Positions 1 to 8,867 of a DNA stretch of 58,619 nt are shown one piece after another (position 1 is the first letter of the stretch; every line of letters starts with the position of its first letter). The stretch is from Acinetobacter sp. P8-3-8. Lineage in GTDB: Bacteria; Pseudomonadota; Gammaproteobacteria; Pseudomonadales; Moraxellaceae. The notes under the pieces are model-generated. The model was not told the DNA's origin. It saw only the letters and a list, made by a program, of their open reading frames with translations, and did not search any database. The position numbers were made by a program, and so were the translations under genes. The DNA lies in NCBI RefSeq assembly GCF_000214135.1, contig NZ_AFIE01000018.1, positions 1 through 58,619 on the forward strand, written 5' to 3'.

Positions 1-209
1 ATCCATTGATCAGGGAAATATCCACCATTACACTCATCAACTTCACCTTTAACAATTTTTAATGGCGTTCCAAATATTTTCTTCGGCGTCACATTTGTTA
101 TTTGAAAACTGTTATAGCTTTTCCCTTGAATCACGGGTTGAACCACTGGATCGGCCAAACTTAATGAAGAAATACAACTGAGTACACTCAGCATTAATAT
201 TTTTCGCAT
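1..209 (-). CDS. Secreted protein of unknown function, 3' end outside window
   Basis: Only the first 69 codons are in the window; the rest lies beyond base 1. The ATG is at 207-209 on the minus strand. The product starts with a short basic n-region and a hydrophobic stretch ending in SLSLADP, a typical Sec signal peptide with cleavage expected after about residue 19. The visible mature part (VVQPVIQGKSYNSFQITNV and onward) has one Cys and no domain I recognise. The next gene on the same strand, the acyltransferase, ends 173 bp upstream, so the two need not be co-transcribed. I cannot assign a function. Confidence 0.6.
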   Translation of the reverse strand, partial: MRKILMLSVLSCISSLSLADPVVQPVIQGKSYNSFQITNVTPKKIFGTPLKIVKGEVDECNGGYFPDQW

Positions 210-382
210 TTTAATTTACTCATTTATTTGTTCTAAATTAACTATATCGACAAAACATTCAATTATTTATTATTTAAGTATCAATATCTTGAATGATCAT
301 CTGTTAAATTATACGCTGAGCAATGCATAAAAAGTAGTTCGACTTATAAAATAAATAGCTAAAATAAATAGCACAACTCAAA

Positions 383-1522
383 TTATTTAAAACCTTTACC
401 TAATACTGTATTTGCCAACCAATTACTCGCAGTAATTGCAAATTGATCTACATAACGACTATATAAATTCGCCACTAATAAAGTCATTAAAATTGCACCA
501 CTTGCTGAAATAATCACGGATAGTGAATAGTTCCATTGCCAACTCAAAAAAAGATTAAATAAAGGAATACAGATTAAATACAGCATCAATAAATGGAGCA
601 AATAGATAGAAAAAGATAACTTCCCTAACCATACTAAAATAGGATGATCCAAAGCTTTAGACAGTACAGGATTCATTAAAATACTATAAACGATCAGAAC
701 GCCTGCAAAAAAATTACAATAGTCATAAGTCGCTTCACCTAAGATTTGATGAATCCAAGAATAAGCACTACTGGTATTATGTGCCCCAGCAAAATATAAA
801 CCCAGTAATAGCATCATCACCGCAGTCATCGTTTTAAGCGGTTTAGCATAAAGATAGATATACATCCCAAAGATAAAACTAGATATTCCAAAACAGAAAC
901 CTTGTCCACGCCAATAATAAGCCAAACATGAAATCAGTAAGGAAGCGATAAAAAATACAGTTTTTTTATCATGATAAAGATAAAGCAGAAAAAACAATGC
1001 GAATGAACCCATCAACTCAATGGTCATTGTCCACAATACCCAATTGATATTACTGTCCGAAAATAAAAATGCGCCGACGGTACCTTCATAGAAGGCTTGT
1101 TTTAAACTAAAGTTCTGCGCTGTAAATGCTTGCAGCCATCCGCCGACATATTGGCTATCAATATGAATGAATTGAAAGACTGACCAAATGATTAAACATG
1201 AGGTTAGCGCAGGAATCATTAAGCGAGGATAACGCTTAATCATCATACTTTTAATTTTATAGCTAAATTGATCAGGGCTTTTTAAAATAGCATAGCTCAA
1301 CACAAAGCCACTCAGCACAAAAAATACAAAAACAGCAGCATCACCCGAATATAAAAAACCAAATGGTGAGTGATGCATCGCATTGACCCACTTTATATCT
1401 GTGGTTTCATTGGCATCAAAATGGTGTAAAAACGGGAAAAAACTCATCGCTAGATGTGAAAATACCACAGCAAGACATGCTAAACCACGTATGCTTTCTG
1501 CTGAGTTTATTTTACCTGACAT
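383..1522 (-). CDS. Acyltransferase family 3 (OafA/IcaC-type) membrane protein
   Basis: The 379-residue product is an integral membrane protein with about ten hydrophobic segments. It has the acyltransferase-3 N-terminal signature: SIRGLACLAVVFSH near residues 10-23, then a loop and FFVLSGFVLSY near residue 70. This family transfers acyl groups (acetyl, succinyl) to cell-surface sugars. A ribosome site (AGGA) lies just upstream of the ATG at 1522. The gene follows pgaD in the same direction but is separated by a terminator-like hairpin at 1542-1566, so it may be only partly co-transcribed with pgaBCD. In staphylococcal ica operons an acyltransferase-3 protein (IcaC) belongs to the same polysaccharide pathway. 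A role in modifying the Pga polymer is therefore plausible here, but that is inference from position. Confidence 0.8.
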   Translation of the reverse strand: MSGKINSAESIRGLACLAVVFSHLAMSFFPFLHHFDANETTDIKWVNAMHHSPFGFLYSGDAAVFVFFVLSGFVLSYAILKSPDQFSYKIKSMMIKRYPRLMIPALTSCLIIWSVFQFIHIDSQYVGGWLQAFTAQNFSLKQAFYEGTVGAFLFSDSNINWVLWTMTIELMGSFALFFLLYLYHDKKTVFFIASLLISCLAYYWRGQGFCFGISSFIFGMYIYLYAKPLKTMTAVMMLLLGLYFAGAHNTSSAYSWIHQILGEATYDYCNFFAGVLIVYSILMNPVLSKALDHPILVWLGKLSFSIYLLHLLMLYLICIPLFNLFLSWQWNYSLSVIISASGAILMTLLVANLYSRYVDQFAITASNWLANTVLGKGFK

Positions 1523-1541
1523 CTATTTTTCCTAACAAAAC

Positions 1542-1566
1542 AAAAGTCCCAACCTGTGGGACTTTT
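1542..1566 (-). terminator. Intrinsic terminator after pgaD
   Basis: AAAAGTCCC and GGGACTTTT form a perfect 9-bp stem around a 7-base loop. In minus-strand reading the hairpin is followed by TTTTGTTTTG. It sits between the pgaD stop codon and the acyltransferase start codon, so it would reduce read-through from pgaBCD into the acyltransferase gene. Confidence 0.7.
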
Positions 1567-1579
1567 ATGAATCAAGCCT

Positions 1580-1996
1580 TTAGTCAATATGGGTAATTCG
1601 ACCATTGGCATCATGGTGAACAGTCGCAACCTTTTGTAACCGCGACATTTTCAATGCTTGCATATCCAAATTAAATGAACGTGCATATTCATCTGTACTT
1701 TTATCTTTAGCTTGTGCTTTGGTTTTTGATGGAATGAAGTGACTCCATAACCATAACGAAACGGCACATGCTAATAGTGCGGTAAAACCATTTTCCAAAA
1801 CATGCGCCATCGTACCAAAAAAGTATTTGATCAGATGTGGTTTTTGAATCGCAATAAAGCTAATCAAAATCACCAAAGGACGCCACAAAAACAGCCAGAA
1901 TCCCCATAACATTGCGGTGCTGGTATTGGATAGATAGCGTTTGTGCCAAGGCAACTGATTACGCATATCGATAATTAACGTTTCGATTTTCATCAT
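1580..1996 (-). CDS. pgaD: PgaD, poly-N-acetylglucosamine synthase accessory subunit
   Basis: The 138-residue product has two hydrophobic segments (about residues 28-50 and 66-86), with a cytoplasmic-looking start and a polar C-terminal tail. This is the usual layout of PgaD, which associates with the glycosyltransferase PgaC in the inner membrane and is needed for polymer synthesis and c-di-GMP response in E. coli. The gene begins 13 bp after the pgaC stop codon, so co-transcription is nearly certain. PgaD sequences diverge widely; the assignment rests on size, topology and position directly after pgaC. Confidence 0.85.
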   Translation of the reverse strand: MMKIETLIIDMRNQLPWHKRYLSNTSTAMLWGFWLFLWRPLVILISFIAIQKPHLIKYFFGTMAHVLENGFTALLACAVSLWLWSHFIPSKTKAQAKDKSTDEYARSFNLDMQALKMSRLQKVATVHHDANGRITHID

Positions 1997-2009
1997 GTTT
2001 CTCTAAAAA

Positions 2010-3275
2010 CTAGTCATCATTCCGCATTCCACGATCTGGGCTAACCCATCGTGCTCTCTTACCACGGCCGCGTAGCAAAACCTTCGGAAATGCGATGATG
2101 CTTGCAGTCACTGTTATCAGCCAAAAAACAATTGGATACCAAATCATCCAGTAAAAGTTTTTCGCTAGATTTGATTCGTAACGACTGTCCATCCATTTAC
2201 TGATGGCAAATTGGAGCAAACAAGTCGTACCGAGTAAAATTCCTGTTCCCATTGGGAGTAATGGTGAATTGACGGCTGGAAAACCTGCATAAGGTAAAAT
2301 CAAATGCAGAATCCACAAAATCACCATAATCAACATCAAATATGACCACACCAAAGTCAGACATAACTCGATGATCAGTGGCCATAAATAATTTAATTTC
2401 GGTTTAAACAGCACATCAATATTTTTAATTAATACTTGCGCGCCGCCCATTGCCCAACGTAACCGTTGTTTCCATAAACCATTCAAAGTTTCAGGCATGA
2501 GAATCCAAACCAAGGCATTCGGCTCAAACCTCACATCCCAACCAGCACGGTGCAATTTCCAAGTGATATCAATATCTTCAGTCAACATATTGGGCGACCA
2601 ATAACCGACCTCATGTACTGCACTTTTACGAAATGCAGTAATTACACCTGATACTGTAAATAATCGACCAAACGTTGTTTGAGCACGTTTGATCATGCCG
2701 ACAATCGAAGAAAACTCCCCAACCTGAATACGTCCAAGTAAAGTTGAACGTGTCCGAATACGAGGATTACCCGTTACCGCTGCAACAGACGGGCTTTGTA
2801 GAAAATGGCGAATCATCCACTGCGCTGCATGTGGGTCTAATAAAGCATCACCATCGATACCAATTAAATATTCTGCATCCGTCAATAAACTCCCTGCCTG
2901 CAAAGCCATTGCTTTACCTTGGTTTTCGGCCAAATGCACAACACGTAATTTCTCATGCTTTTCAGCAAGCTCATTGAGAATGTCCGCTGTTCGGTCTGAA
3001 CTCCCATCATTGATTGCGATCACTTCAAAGTTCGGATAGTTCAAACGAAGTGCATGCGTAATGGTTTCGACAGCATTATCCTGCTCATTGAAACAAGGAA
3101 TTAATACTGCAACCAATGGGTATTCAGACAATGCCTCTGGTTGTTTATATGGGGGCTCTTTACGCTCTTTCCAATAGAAAATAAGCGCACCGATCATCCA
3201 CAAATACGACATGAACAGTGGATAATAGAAGATAAAATTCAGTATGGATTGCCACAGATGCTGAAATGAGTGCAT
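2010..3275 (-). CDS. pgaC: PgaC, poly-beta-1,6-N-acetylglucosamine synthase (GT2)
   Basis: The product is 421 residues, a normal length for PgaC. Family-2 glycosyltransferase motifs are in order: the nucleotide-binding region with NDGSSDRT (about 89-96), a DGD metal-binding motif (141-143), TED (232-234) carrying the likely catalytic base, and QRLRW (270-274), the QxxRW motif of processive synthases. One membrane segment precedes the domain and several follow it. It polymerises UDP-GlcNAc into PNAG at the inner membrane together with PgaD. The gene lies 7 bp after pgaB, which indicates a tight operon. Confidence 0.93.
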   Translation of the reverse strand: MHSFQHLWQSILNFIFYYPLFMSYLWMIGALIFYWKERKEPPYKQPEALSEYPLVAVLIPCFNEQDNAVETITHALRLNYPNFEVIAINDGSSDRTADILNELAEKHEKLRVVHLAENQGKAMALQAGSLLTDAEYLIGIDGDALLDPHAAQWMIRHFLQSPSVAAVTGNPRIRTRSTLLGRIQVGEFSSIVGMIKRAQTTFGRLFTVSGVITAFRKSAVHEVGYWSPNMLTEDIDITWKLHRAGWDVRFEPNALVWILMPETLNGLWKQRLRWAMGGAQVLIKNIDVLFKPKLNYLWPLIIELCLTLVWSYLMLIMVILWILHLILPYAGFPAVNSPLLPMGTGILLGTTCLLQFAISKWMDSRYESNLAKNFYWMIWYPIVFWLITVTASIIAFPKVLLRGRGKRARWVSPDRGMRNDD

Positions 3276-3282
3276 AGGTCGC

Positions 3283-5358
3283 CTACGGAATCAAACGTGA
3301 TGATTTAGAATCAAACACTTTACGCATTTCAGTCGCATCAGGATGATCTTGAATCGGATCATCTGGATAATAGCCAACATGAATCACGCCTTGTTGATAC
3401 AACGATTGAATGGTTTGCATCAGTTCCGTTGTCGGTATTTTCTCATTGTTTCGCCAATTCACCGCTTGCAATTCGAAAACGGTCTTTTTCATACCATTCG
3501 GTTGTTGTTTCACCCTCTGTACTAAATCTCGATAAAACTTATCCTTATCAGGGGCTTGCTCCATATATGGCATTGCCATAATGGCTGTAAAATCATAGTT
3601 TTTAATCGATTGCTCTAAAGATTGCGCATACCAATTTTCAGAATACGCCGATAACGCAACTTGTGCGTATAAATTACGTGCAGTTAATAAGAAGGGTTGG
3701 TAATAACGTACCTTTTGAGCCAAATCTAAAGCAAATGAATCGATCGTTTGTGTCTTAAATGCCGTCCATTTTTGCAGTTTTGCGTCATCATTACGGATCT
3801 CAGCTAAATCTGTAGGTAAACCTATCTTTTGATACGCTTTGAGTGCTTCTGGGCTAACATCTTCATAATCAGACAATGTCGCATCATCATGGAATAAGAT
3901 TCCATCAAAAGTCGCCGATTTTGCTAAATCTTGATAAATTCCTTCAATCGTCTTACGTGCATCTGCCGAATACGGGCTTAAACGAAGATAACCCATGTTT
4001 AAGTGATCCCCTGCTTTGGCTTGCTGAGTCACGACTAGATCATTTGAAACAGGATTAGATTTTGGCAATTCCCACGCCAATAAAGGCATCCACGCATATA
4101 GGCGACTGACTTGAGTACGGGTTTGAATTTGCCAAGCAACACGGTTAAACAAGTCCGCACGCATGGGTAAATAACGGTTTGGGAAATACACCATGTCCGC
4201 AGAACCGTTGGCATCTGGATCTGAAAATGCTTGCAAGAACACTGTGGTGACATTCATTGCACGAATACGATCGAGTAGATGACCGAGATTACGCTCTTGT
4301 TGTACAGGATCTGGATCGTAAATGTAATCTAAATCGACATGCATGATTTTTTGCGGACGATTATTATCCGTCAAACTCATTTGACGACTTTGAATTTCTT
4401 GCGCCAAAGCATCAGTGGTCATGTTGCCTTCAACTAAAATTCGGTTGAGATGCCCTAATGACTTTTCAATATGATCGGGGCCATCATCCAAACTGATTGT
4501 AATTGGCATGCCGACTTTTTTTGCAATCGCCACAGCTTCCATATTGTATCGCCCATAAGGCCATACCATGATGCGTGGTGCTTTTAGGCCATGCGCTTTT
4601 AAAACCTTATTATTTTTCTTTAAATCATTGTAAATACGATCTGCATAAGCTTGATCAGATTCATACTGTTTGGTTTTTGGATTGTATTCACGCGTGGTTG
4701 CTGCAGGTTCTGAGTTACCTTGAGGATTACCCATAATTCCACGATGTAGATTATAGCTATGGCTACCAATTTCAACTAAGCCACTCTTTTGCATCGTTTT
4801 AAGCTCATCCCATGTGAGCAACTTGCTACGTTCGAGCTTTTCATCACCGAATTGAACCATCTGATTCGGTTTGGTTTCTAACCAACTACCGACAACCGAA
4901 AGAACAACAGGAATTTTTCTTTGTTTGATAATAGGATAGGCATATTGGTAAAAAGATTGATAACCATCATCAACCGTCAATAATACAGGCTTAGACGGTA
5001 ATTTAAACTTGCCTTCTTTGGCATTGATGATCTGATTGACCGTCACAAAATGATAGCCATTTTTAATCAGCCAATCTAAATGTAATTCGAATTGCTTTGT
5101 CGTCACCGCATAATCTGGAATAACAGCATTTTTTTCAGCCGTAATTTCATGATAACCGATGATTGTCAGTGTATTTAAATTAATTTTAGGTGCTTCCTGC
5201 TCAACGGTAGCGTCTTGCAGTGTTTGGTTTTCTTCAGCAAATGCACTATTCAAAAAGGATGAAAAGAATAGTGATGCACACAGCATTGCTGTAGCAGGAA
5301 AGTAACGAGTTACCATAAATTTAAATACTCTATCATCATTGTTTAGACCTGAACTCAT
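3283..5358 (-). CDS. pgaB: PgaB, PNAG deacetylase with C-terminal glycoside hydrolase domain
   Basis: The 691-residue product has both PgaB domains. The N-terminal polysaccharide deacetylase domain carries the DD pair at residues 130-131 (in LLTVDDGYQSF) and the metal-binding histidines H200 and H205 (in SHSYNLH). The C-terminal domain from about 340 (DLDYIYDPD) is the hydrolase-like domain of PgaB. It partly de-N-acetylates PNAG in the periplasm before export. A signal peptide ends near SAFA (residue 41), with no clear lipobox. Its n-region would be long, so translation may really begin at Met15 (5316), but GGAA upstream of the first ATG keeps that start possible. In the usual order pgaA precedes pgaB; here nothing resembling pgaA lies upstream. 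Confidence 0.92.
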   Translation of the reverse strand: MSSGLNNDDRVFKFMVTRYFPATAMLCASLFFSSFLNSAFAEENQTLQDATVEQEAPKINLNTLTIIGYHEITAEKNAVIPDYAVTTKQFELHLDWLIKNGYHFVTVNQIINAKEGKFKLPSKPVLLTVDDGYQSFYQYAYPIIKQRKIPVVLSVVGSWLETKPNQMVQFGDEKLERSKLLTWDELKTMQKSGLVEIGSHSYNLHRGIMGNPQGNSEPAATTREYNPKTKQYESDQAYADRIYNDLKKNNKVLKAHGLKAPRIMVWPYGRYNMEAVAIAKKVGMPITISLDDGPDHIEKSLGHLNRILVEGNMTTDALAQEIQSRQMSLTDNNRPQKIMHVDLDYIYDPDPVQQERNLGHLLDRIRAMNVTTVFLQAFSDPDANGSADMVYFPNRYLPMRADLFNRVAWQIQTRTQVSRLYAWMPLLAWELPKSNPVSNDLVVTQQAKAGDHLNMGYLRLSPYSADARKTIEGIYQDLAKSATFDGILFHDDATLSDYEDVSPEALKAYQKIGLPTDLAEIRNDDAKLQKWTAFKTQTIDSFALDLAQKVRYYQPFLLTARNLYAQVALSAYSENWYAQSLEQSIKNYDFTAIMAMPYMEQAPDKDKFYRDLVQRVKQQPNGMKKTVFELQAVNWRNNEKIPTTELMQTIQSLYQQGVIHVGYYPDDPIQDHPDATEMRKVFDSKSSRLIP

Positions 5359-5790
5359 CTATAGCATTCCAAAATTGAAATACTAAAAATCCTTTTTCTA
5401 GACGAATTGAATCAAGCGTTTTACAACGATGATTTAAAAGAATAAAGCTGAAACGAATCTTAAAAAATAACCCTGAATAGAATTATTTATTTGCAACATT
5501 TAAACACTTTTAGCACAAAAATATTGTAGGTGATTGTTAAATTTTGGACATTTTATGTACAAAATAATATACATATCGTGTTAAATTTCACGTTACTTAA
5601 AATAAATTATAACCAGATAACAAAATCAAAAGTGAACGCTTTGTACCTTTATAGTATTGAATTAAGAGTAAAAATAATAAAACTCAAAATCATACAGATT
5701 AAAATTAGCTATCCAAAGGTACATAAAAAATAGAGATCAAATTGATCTCTATTCTCAAGAATTCCAAAATTCACTTATCAGTAAAGTGAC
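5359..5790. other. Gap upstream of pgaB where pgaA would be expected
   Basis: This very AT-rich 432-base stretch probably holds the pgaB promoter region on the minus strand and the terminator of the FKBP-type pseudogene at 5725-5753. I read all frames near pgaB and found no trace of a PgaA porin or TPR domain. A short open frame at 5530-5733 on the plus strand has low-complexity composition and looks like chance. Confidence 0.5.
5725..5753 (-). terminator. Intrinsic terminator of the FKBP-type gene
   Basis: AATAGAGATC and GATCTCTATT form a near-perfect stem with a five-base loop. In minus-strand reading it is followed by a run of T (TTTTTTATG). It lies 38 bases past the stop codon of the FKBP-type isomerase gene. 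Confidence 0.75.
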
Positions 5791-6129
5791 TTAATCACGT
5801 GTTTTCACATCAAATAATTCAATTTCAAAAATGAGGTTAGAATTTGCAGGAATCACTTTCCCCATTTTGCGCTCACCATAAGCCAAATGAGCAGGAACGA
5901 TCAGCTTACGCTTACCACCAACTTTCATTCCCATAATCCCTTGATCCCAACCTTTAATCACACGACCAGTACCAATCACGGTTTCAAAATAATTACCACG
6001 ATCAATTGAAGAGTCAAACTTGGTGCCGTCTTCTAACCAACCCGTTTAATGCGTGGTGATCAAAGCACCTTTTACAGCTTCTTTACCTTCACCAATTTTT
6101 AAATCAATGATTTCTAATTCATTCGACAT
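5791..6129 (-). pseudogene. FKBP-type peptidyl-prolyl isomerase, interrupted by an in-frame stop
   Basis: The frame opens with an ATG at 6129 and would encode a 112-residue FKBP-fold isomerase. N-terminal residues include IGEGKEAVKGALITTH, and the C-terminal part has VIGTGRVIKGWDQGI, GMKVGGKRKLIVPAHLAYGE and NSNLIFEIELF, the core FKBP signatures. Codon 28 is TAA (6046-6048), directly after the His of ITTH and before TGWLEDGTKFDSS. Family members have the motif YTG(W/Y)L.DG..FDSS here, so a Tyr codon (TAT or TAC) has become TAA by a single change. The rest of the frame is intact, which suggests a recent mutation or a sequence error. An internal start at 5979 would give only the C-terminal half and not a full fold. 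Confidence 0.85.
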
Positions 6130-6291
6130 AGCGATTACCTAAATTTTCAATTTTCTCGTTCGATTATAAACAGGTATCCGTAAAAGTGCTTAATTCTGTT
6201 ATTTTTGCATGTTAAATTTTCAACAGTTAACCTTTTAAATCATTCGAAGAAGATACAAGCTAGATGTATATCCTCTTCAATCTAAACGTTT

Positions 6292-6822
6292 TTATTGCAG
6301 TTGAGTCCATTCAACAACAGCTTGAGCATGATCCCCGATCAATGTCCATTCACCATCCATGACATTCAATTGTAATTGCATGGTTCGTTCACATAATTGT
6401 TGAATCGCTGCTGTAGTTTGCTCAGACAATTGCCACACTTGAACATTGGATAACGTTTTAAGCTTTGAACTGCGTTTATACCATTCTGCAACCGCTGAAC
6501 CATAAGCAATCACAGCGACCTCTTTACAACGTGCAGCTGCTTTTTTAACTTTATCTTCATCTGGCAAACCAACCTCAATCCATTTCACCAATTGACCTGT
6601 TAAGTCTTTTTCCCAAAGCGCAGGTTCATCGGTTTCAAATAAATCTTTGGTGAATTCCAAATGCTCATCGGCAAAACGTGCATAGGCCAAAATTCGAACC
6701 ATTAATCGTTCAATCGTTTCCGAAGGATGCAAAGCAATAGTGAGTTGATAGTCACCATATTGATGCACATCCATATTGGCAATATTTAAATCTGCTTTAT
6801 AAATGGTTGCTTTTAATGCCAT
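6292..6822 (-). CDS. yaeQ: YaeQ family protein
   Basis: The product is 176 residues from the ATG at 6822; a TTG two codons upstream is a less likely start. It matches the YaeQ family: the start MALKATIYKADLNIANMD, then HPSETIERLMVRILAYA and GLPDEDKVKKA, are family hallmarks. YaeQ has a fold related to PD-(D/E)XK nucleases. E. coli YaeQ was reported to suppress loss of the transcription antiterminator RfaH, but its biochemical role is not settled. The gene stands between the FKBP-type pseudogene and the COG0523 GTPase on the same strand, with 60-160 bp spacers. Confidence 0.88.
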   Translation of the reverse strand: MALKATIYKADLNIANMDVHQYGDYQLTIALHPSETIERLMVRILAYARFADEHLEFTKDLFETDEPALWEKDLTGQLVKWIEVGLPDEDKVKKAAARCKEVAVIAYGSAVAEWYKRSSKLKTLSNVQVWQLSEQTTAAIQQLCERTMQLQLNVMDGEWTLIGDHAQAVVEWTQLQ

Positions 6823-6883
6823 GTCCAATCCAAAAAATGAAGTTCTAAAATATGCCGCTCAGTCTATAAGATTTTCAATCGAA

Positions 6884-7906
6884 TTACTGAGAATTTTCAG
6901 ATTGATCTATTCGACATTTTAAAAGTTCAGATTCAAAACCTTCCCAATCTCGATCTTGTTGAGTAATGATTTCCACGCGATTGTCGATACTTGCTTCAGT
7001 CGATTTATAATTCAAATTTTCAGGATTAAAATTAAAACTCATCCAACCTTGATTGGTATTAAAAATACCTTTTATTCTGAGCCAGTCTTTTTGATCACAC
7101 AACGCATCTAAAAGCACATAAAAATCAAATTGCCAACGCTTTGAAAATTTCCAACCTGCAACGGTATAACCATTGGAAGACTCTACATAGTGGTAAGGCA
7201 ATTGCTTAATCACAGGTAAATCATCTGTTGAATTGTGTTGTTTTTGAATATGAATTAAAGGCACAATTTTACGTTGAATACCTTGGTGCGGAACATCAAT
7301 TTGTTCAAGTTGAATATTGCCCTTTTCAGCCAATAGCCAGGTTTGAATATAAGCCAAATAATCATTTTTAAACTGATCTAATTGTTTTTGATCAAGTTCA
7401 GTCATCATGTCTGCATGTGAAACCACAACAATTTGCGCTGCTTTTAATTGATCTTGATAAAGTTCTTGTTGAATCCATGCTTCATCTTGTAAGCGTGAAC
7501 CATCCACGACTGTGACTAAAGCTCGCATATCAATTTGAGATTGCCAATGCGGTTCTGTTAATTGTTCTAATAACTGTGCGGGATGCCCCAAACCAGTTGG
7601 TTCAATAAAAAGACGGTCTGGCTGTTTTTCTTGAATCAATCGAGATAATGCAATTTGCATGGGTAATTGCCCTGCACAGCACAAACAACCTCCCAACAGT
7701 TCTTTGACTTCATAACCCGTATCTTGTGGCAATAATTGTTGATCTATACCAATTTGACCGAACTCATTCATCAGGATTGCCCAAGTTTCTCCTTCGGGCT
7801 TTTGTTGCAATAGATGCTGCAATAAAGTGGTTTTACCTGCACCTAAAAAGCCAGAAATAATGTGGGTCTTTACGACTTTTTGGGAAATAATTTTCACAGA
7901 TACCAC
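6884..7906 (-). CDS. COG0523 (CobW/YjiA-type) metal-chaperone GTPase
   Basis: The 340-residue product has an N-terminal P-loop (SGFLGAGKTTLL, about residues 18-29), the CxCC metal site GGCLCC (about 73-78), a Walker B/guanine region (EPTGLGHP and VVVSHAD), and a C-terminal CobW_C-like domain. COG0523 GTPases deliver or insert metals such as zinc or cobalt into client proteins. The subgroup cannot be fixed by eye. No obvious Zur-type operator was seen upstream. The frame opens with GTG at 7906 and the ribosome site is weak; a second GTG nine bases on is an alternative start. The divergent region upstream separates it from a small secreted protein. Confidence 0.88.
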   Translation of the reverse strand: MVSVKIISQKVVKTHIISGFLGAGKTTLLQHLLQQKPEGETWAILMNEFGQIGIDQQLLPQDTGYEVKELLGGCLCCAGQLPMQIALSRLIQEKQPDRLFIEPTGLGHPAQLLEQLTEPHWQSQIDMRALVTVVDGSRLQDEAWIQQELYQDQLKAAQIVVVSHADMMTELDQKQLDQFKNDYLAYIQTWLLAEKGNIQLEQIDVPHQGIQRKIVPLIHIQKQHNSTDDLPVIKQLPYHYVESSNGYTVAGWKFSKRWQFDFYVLLDALCDQKDWLRIKGIFNTNQGWMSFNFNPENLNYKSTEASIDNRVEIITQQDRDWEGFESELLKCRIDQSENSQ

Positions 7907-8339
7907 TCAAGTTGCGATTATAAATTGAAAATACAATGTGCTGTAAAGCTGATCATACCCAGTCTATTGTTAAGATTTTACAGACAAGATCAAGCGATTA
8001 ATCTGTTTTTAAGCTTAAATTGTTACATTTCTCAAAAATATAAATCGAAAAAAATAAGAAAATTTGAAGTTATTGTTTTATTCAAGTAACCATTACGCTT
8101 AAATTTTAGGCAATTTTTCATATTTCCATACATTTAAATCATTAGGCAAATGTCGATTTCTCACAAAATTCTTACACAAGACAGTGCTTTGTTTTAAACA
8201 CGTAACCCAAACTGTTTCCCTTTGTTGAAAATATTGCCGAATTTTCATTCCGCCCTTAGCATGAGTTCACGCCTTGCAGCTCAGTCGACTCAGACTTTGT
8301 AGCGTAGGTTTTATTATTTAATGAATAAGGATGCCTCCA
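7907..8339. other. Divergent intergenic region
   Basis: This spacer lies between the COG0523 gene (minus) and the small secreted protein gene (plus), so it must hold both promoters. Most is AT-rich, but about 8245-8310 is less so and contains the palindrome AGTCGACT. I find no convincing gene: a short plus-strand open frame starting inside the COG0523 gene and reaching 8089 is low-complexity. Confidence 0.4.
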
Positions 8340-8588
8340 ATGAATTTAGTTAAAACACTTTTAGCAACTACTTTTGCATTAACTGCTGCGACAGCAACAT
8401 TCGCAGCTTCTGAAAAAACCACTCAGTCTGCTGAAAGCACTGAAAAAGTTATTGTATCAACCCAAGAGCAACCAAGTGATGCTACACCAGCCGATGAAAC
8501 TGCTGCAGGTACATCGAATGCAAATCAACCTTCATCTGAAAGTGCAGCAGAAGCACCTGCAACGCCTGCACCTAAAGCAAGACAATAA
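8340..8588 (+). CDS. Small secreted Ala/Thr/Ser-rich protein
   Basis: The product is 82 residues. AAGG at 8327-8330 is well spaced for the ATG at 8340 and too close for an in-frame ATG at 8331, so the later start is chosen. MNLVKTLLATTFALTAATATFA is a clear signal peptide. The mature part is a disordered, acidic, low-complexity chain rich in Ala, Thr, Ser, Glu and Pro, with no Cys and no domain. I do not recognise the family. It is a single-gene unit followed by a strong hairpin terminator. Confidence 0.7.
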   Translation: MNLVKTLLATTFALTAATATFAASEKTTQSAESTEKVIVSTQEQPSDATPADETAAGTSNANQPSSESAAEAPATPAPKARQ

Positions 8589-8674
8589 TTGATGGATAAA
8601 TTTTGTGTCATGAAAATATAACTCCTCCAGAGTTCCATGACCTACTCTTGCTTTTTTAAAGCAATGCTTGAAAT

Positions 8675-8713
8675 AAAAAAGACTGTATCATTGCTGCGAT
8701 ACAGTCTTTTTTT
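8675..8713 (+). terminator. Intrinsic terminator after the small secreted protein
   Basis: AAAAAAGACTGTATC pairs with GATACAGTCTTTTTT around an eight-base loop, followed by further T. It lies about 90 bases after the stop codon. Confidence 0.85.
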
Positions 8714-8867
8714 ATAGCCATTTCTTAATAATCGTTTTTTATAATCGCTTTGTTCTAAGCCATTTGCACCCATTTACATATCAGAACTTGCTGAGAAGTT
8801 AATTTTTAAGGATATTTGAGTTATATATTTTGGAATGAATAAAACACTATTCAAGGATAAACATAAA

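Noticed and set aside
5530-5733. Plus-strand open frame upstream of the FKBP-type pseudogene
   Set aside because: Low-complexity Lys/Ile/Asn-rich product in very AT-rich DNA, no ribosome site and no recognisable family.
7862-8089. Plus-strand frame overlapping the start of the COG0523 gene
   Set aside because: It begins inside the COG0523 gene and runs into AT-rich DNA with a low-complexity product and no ribosome site.
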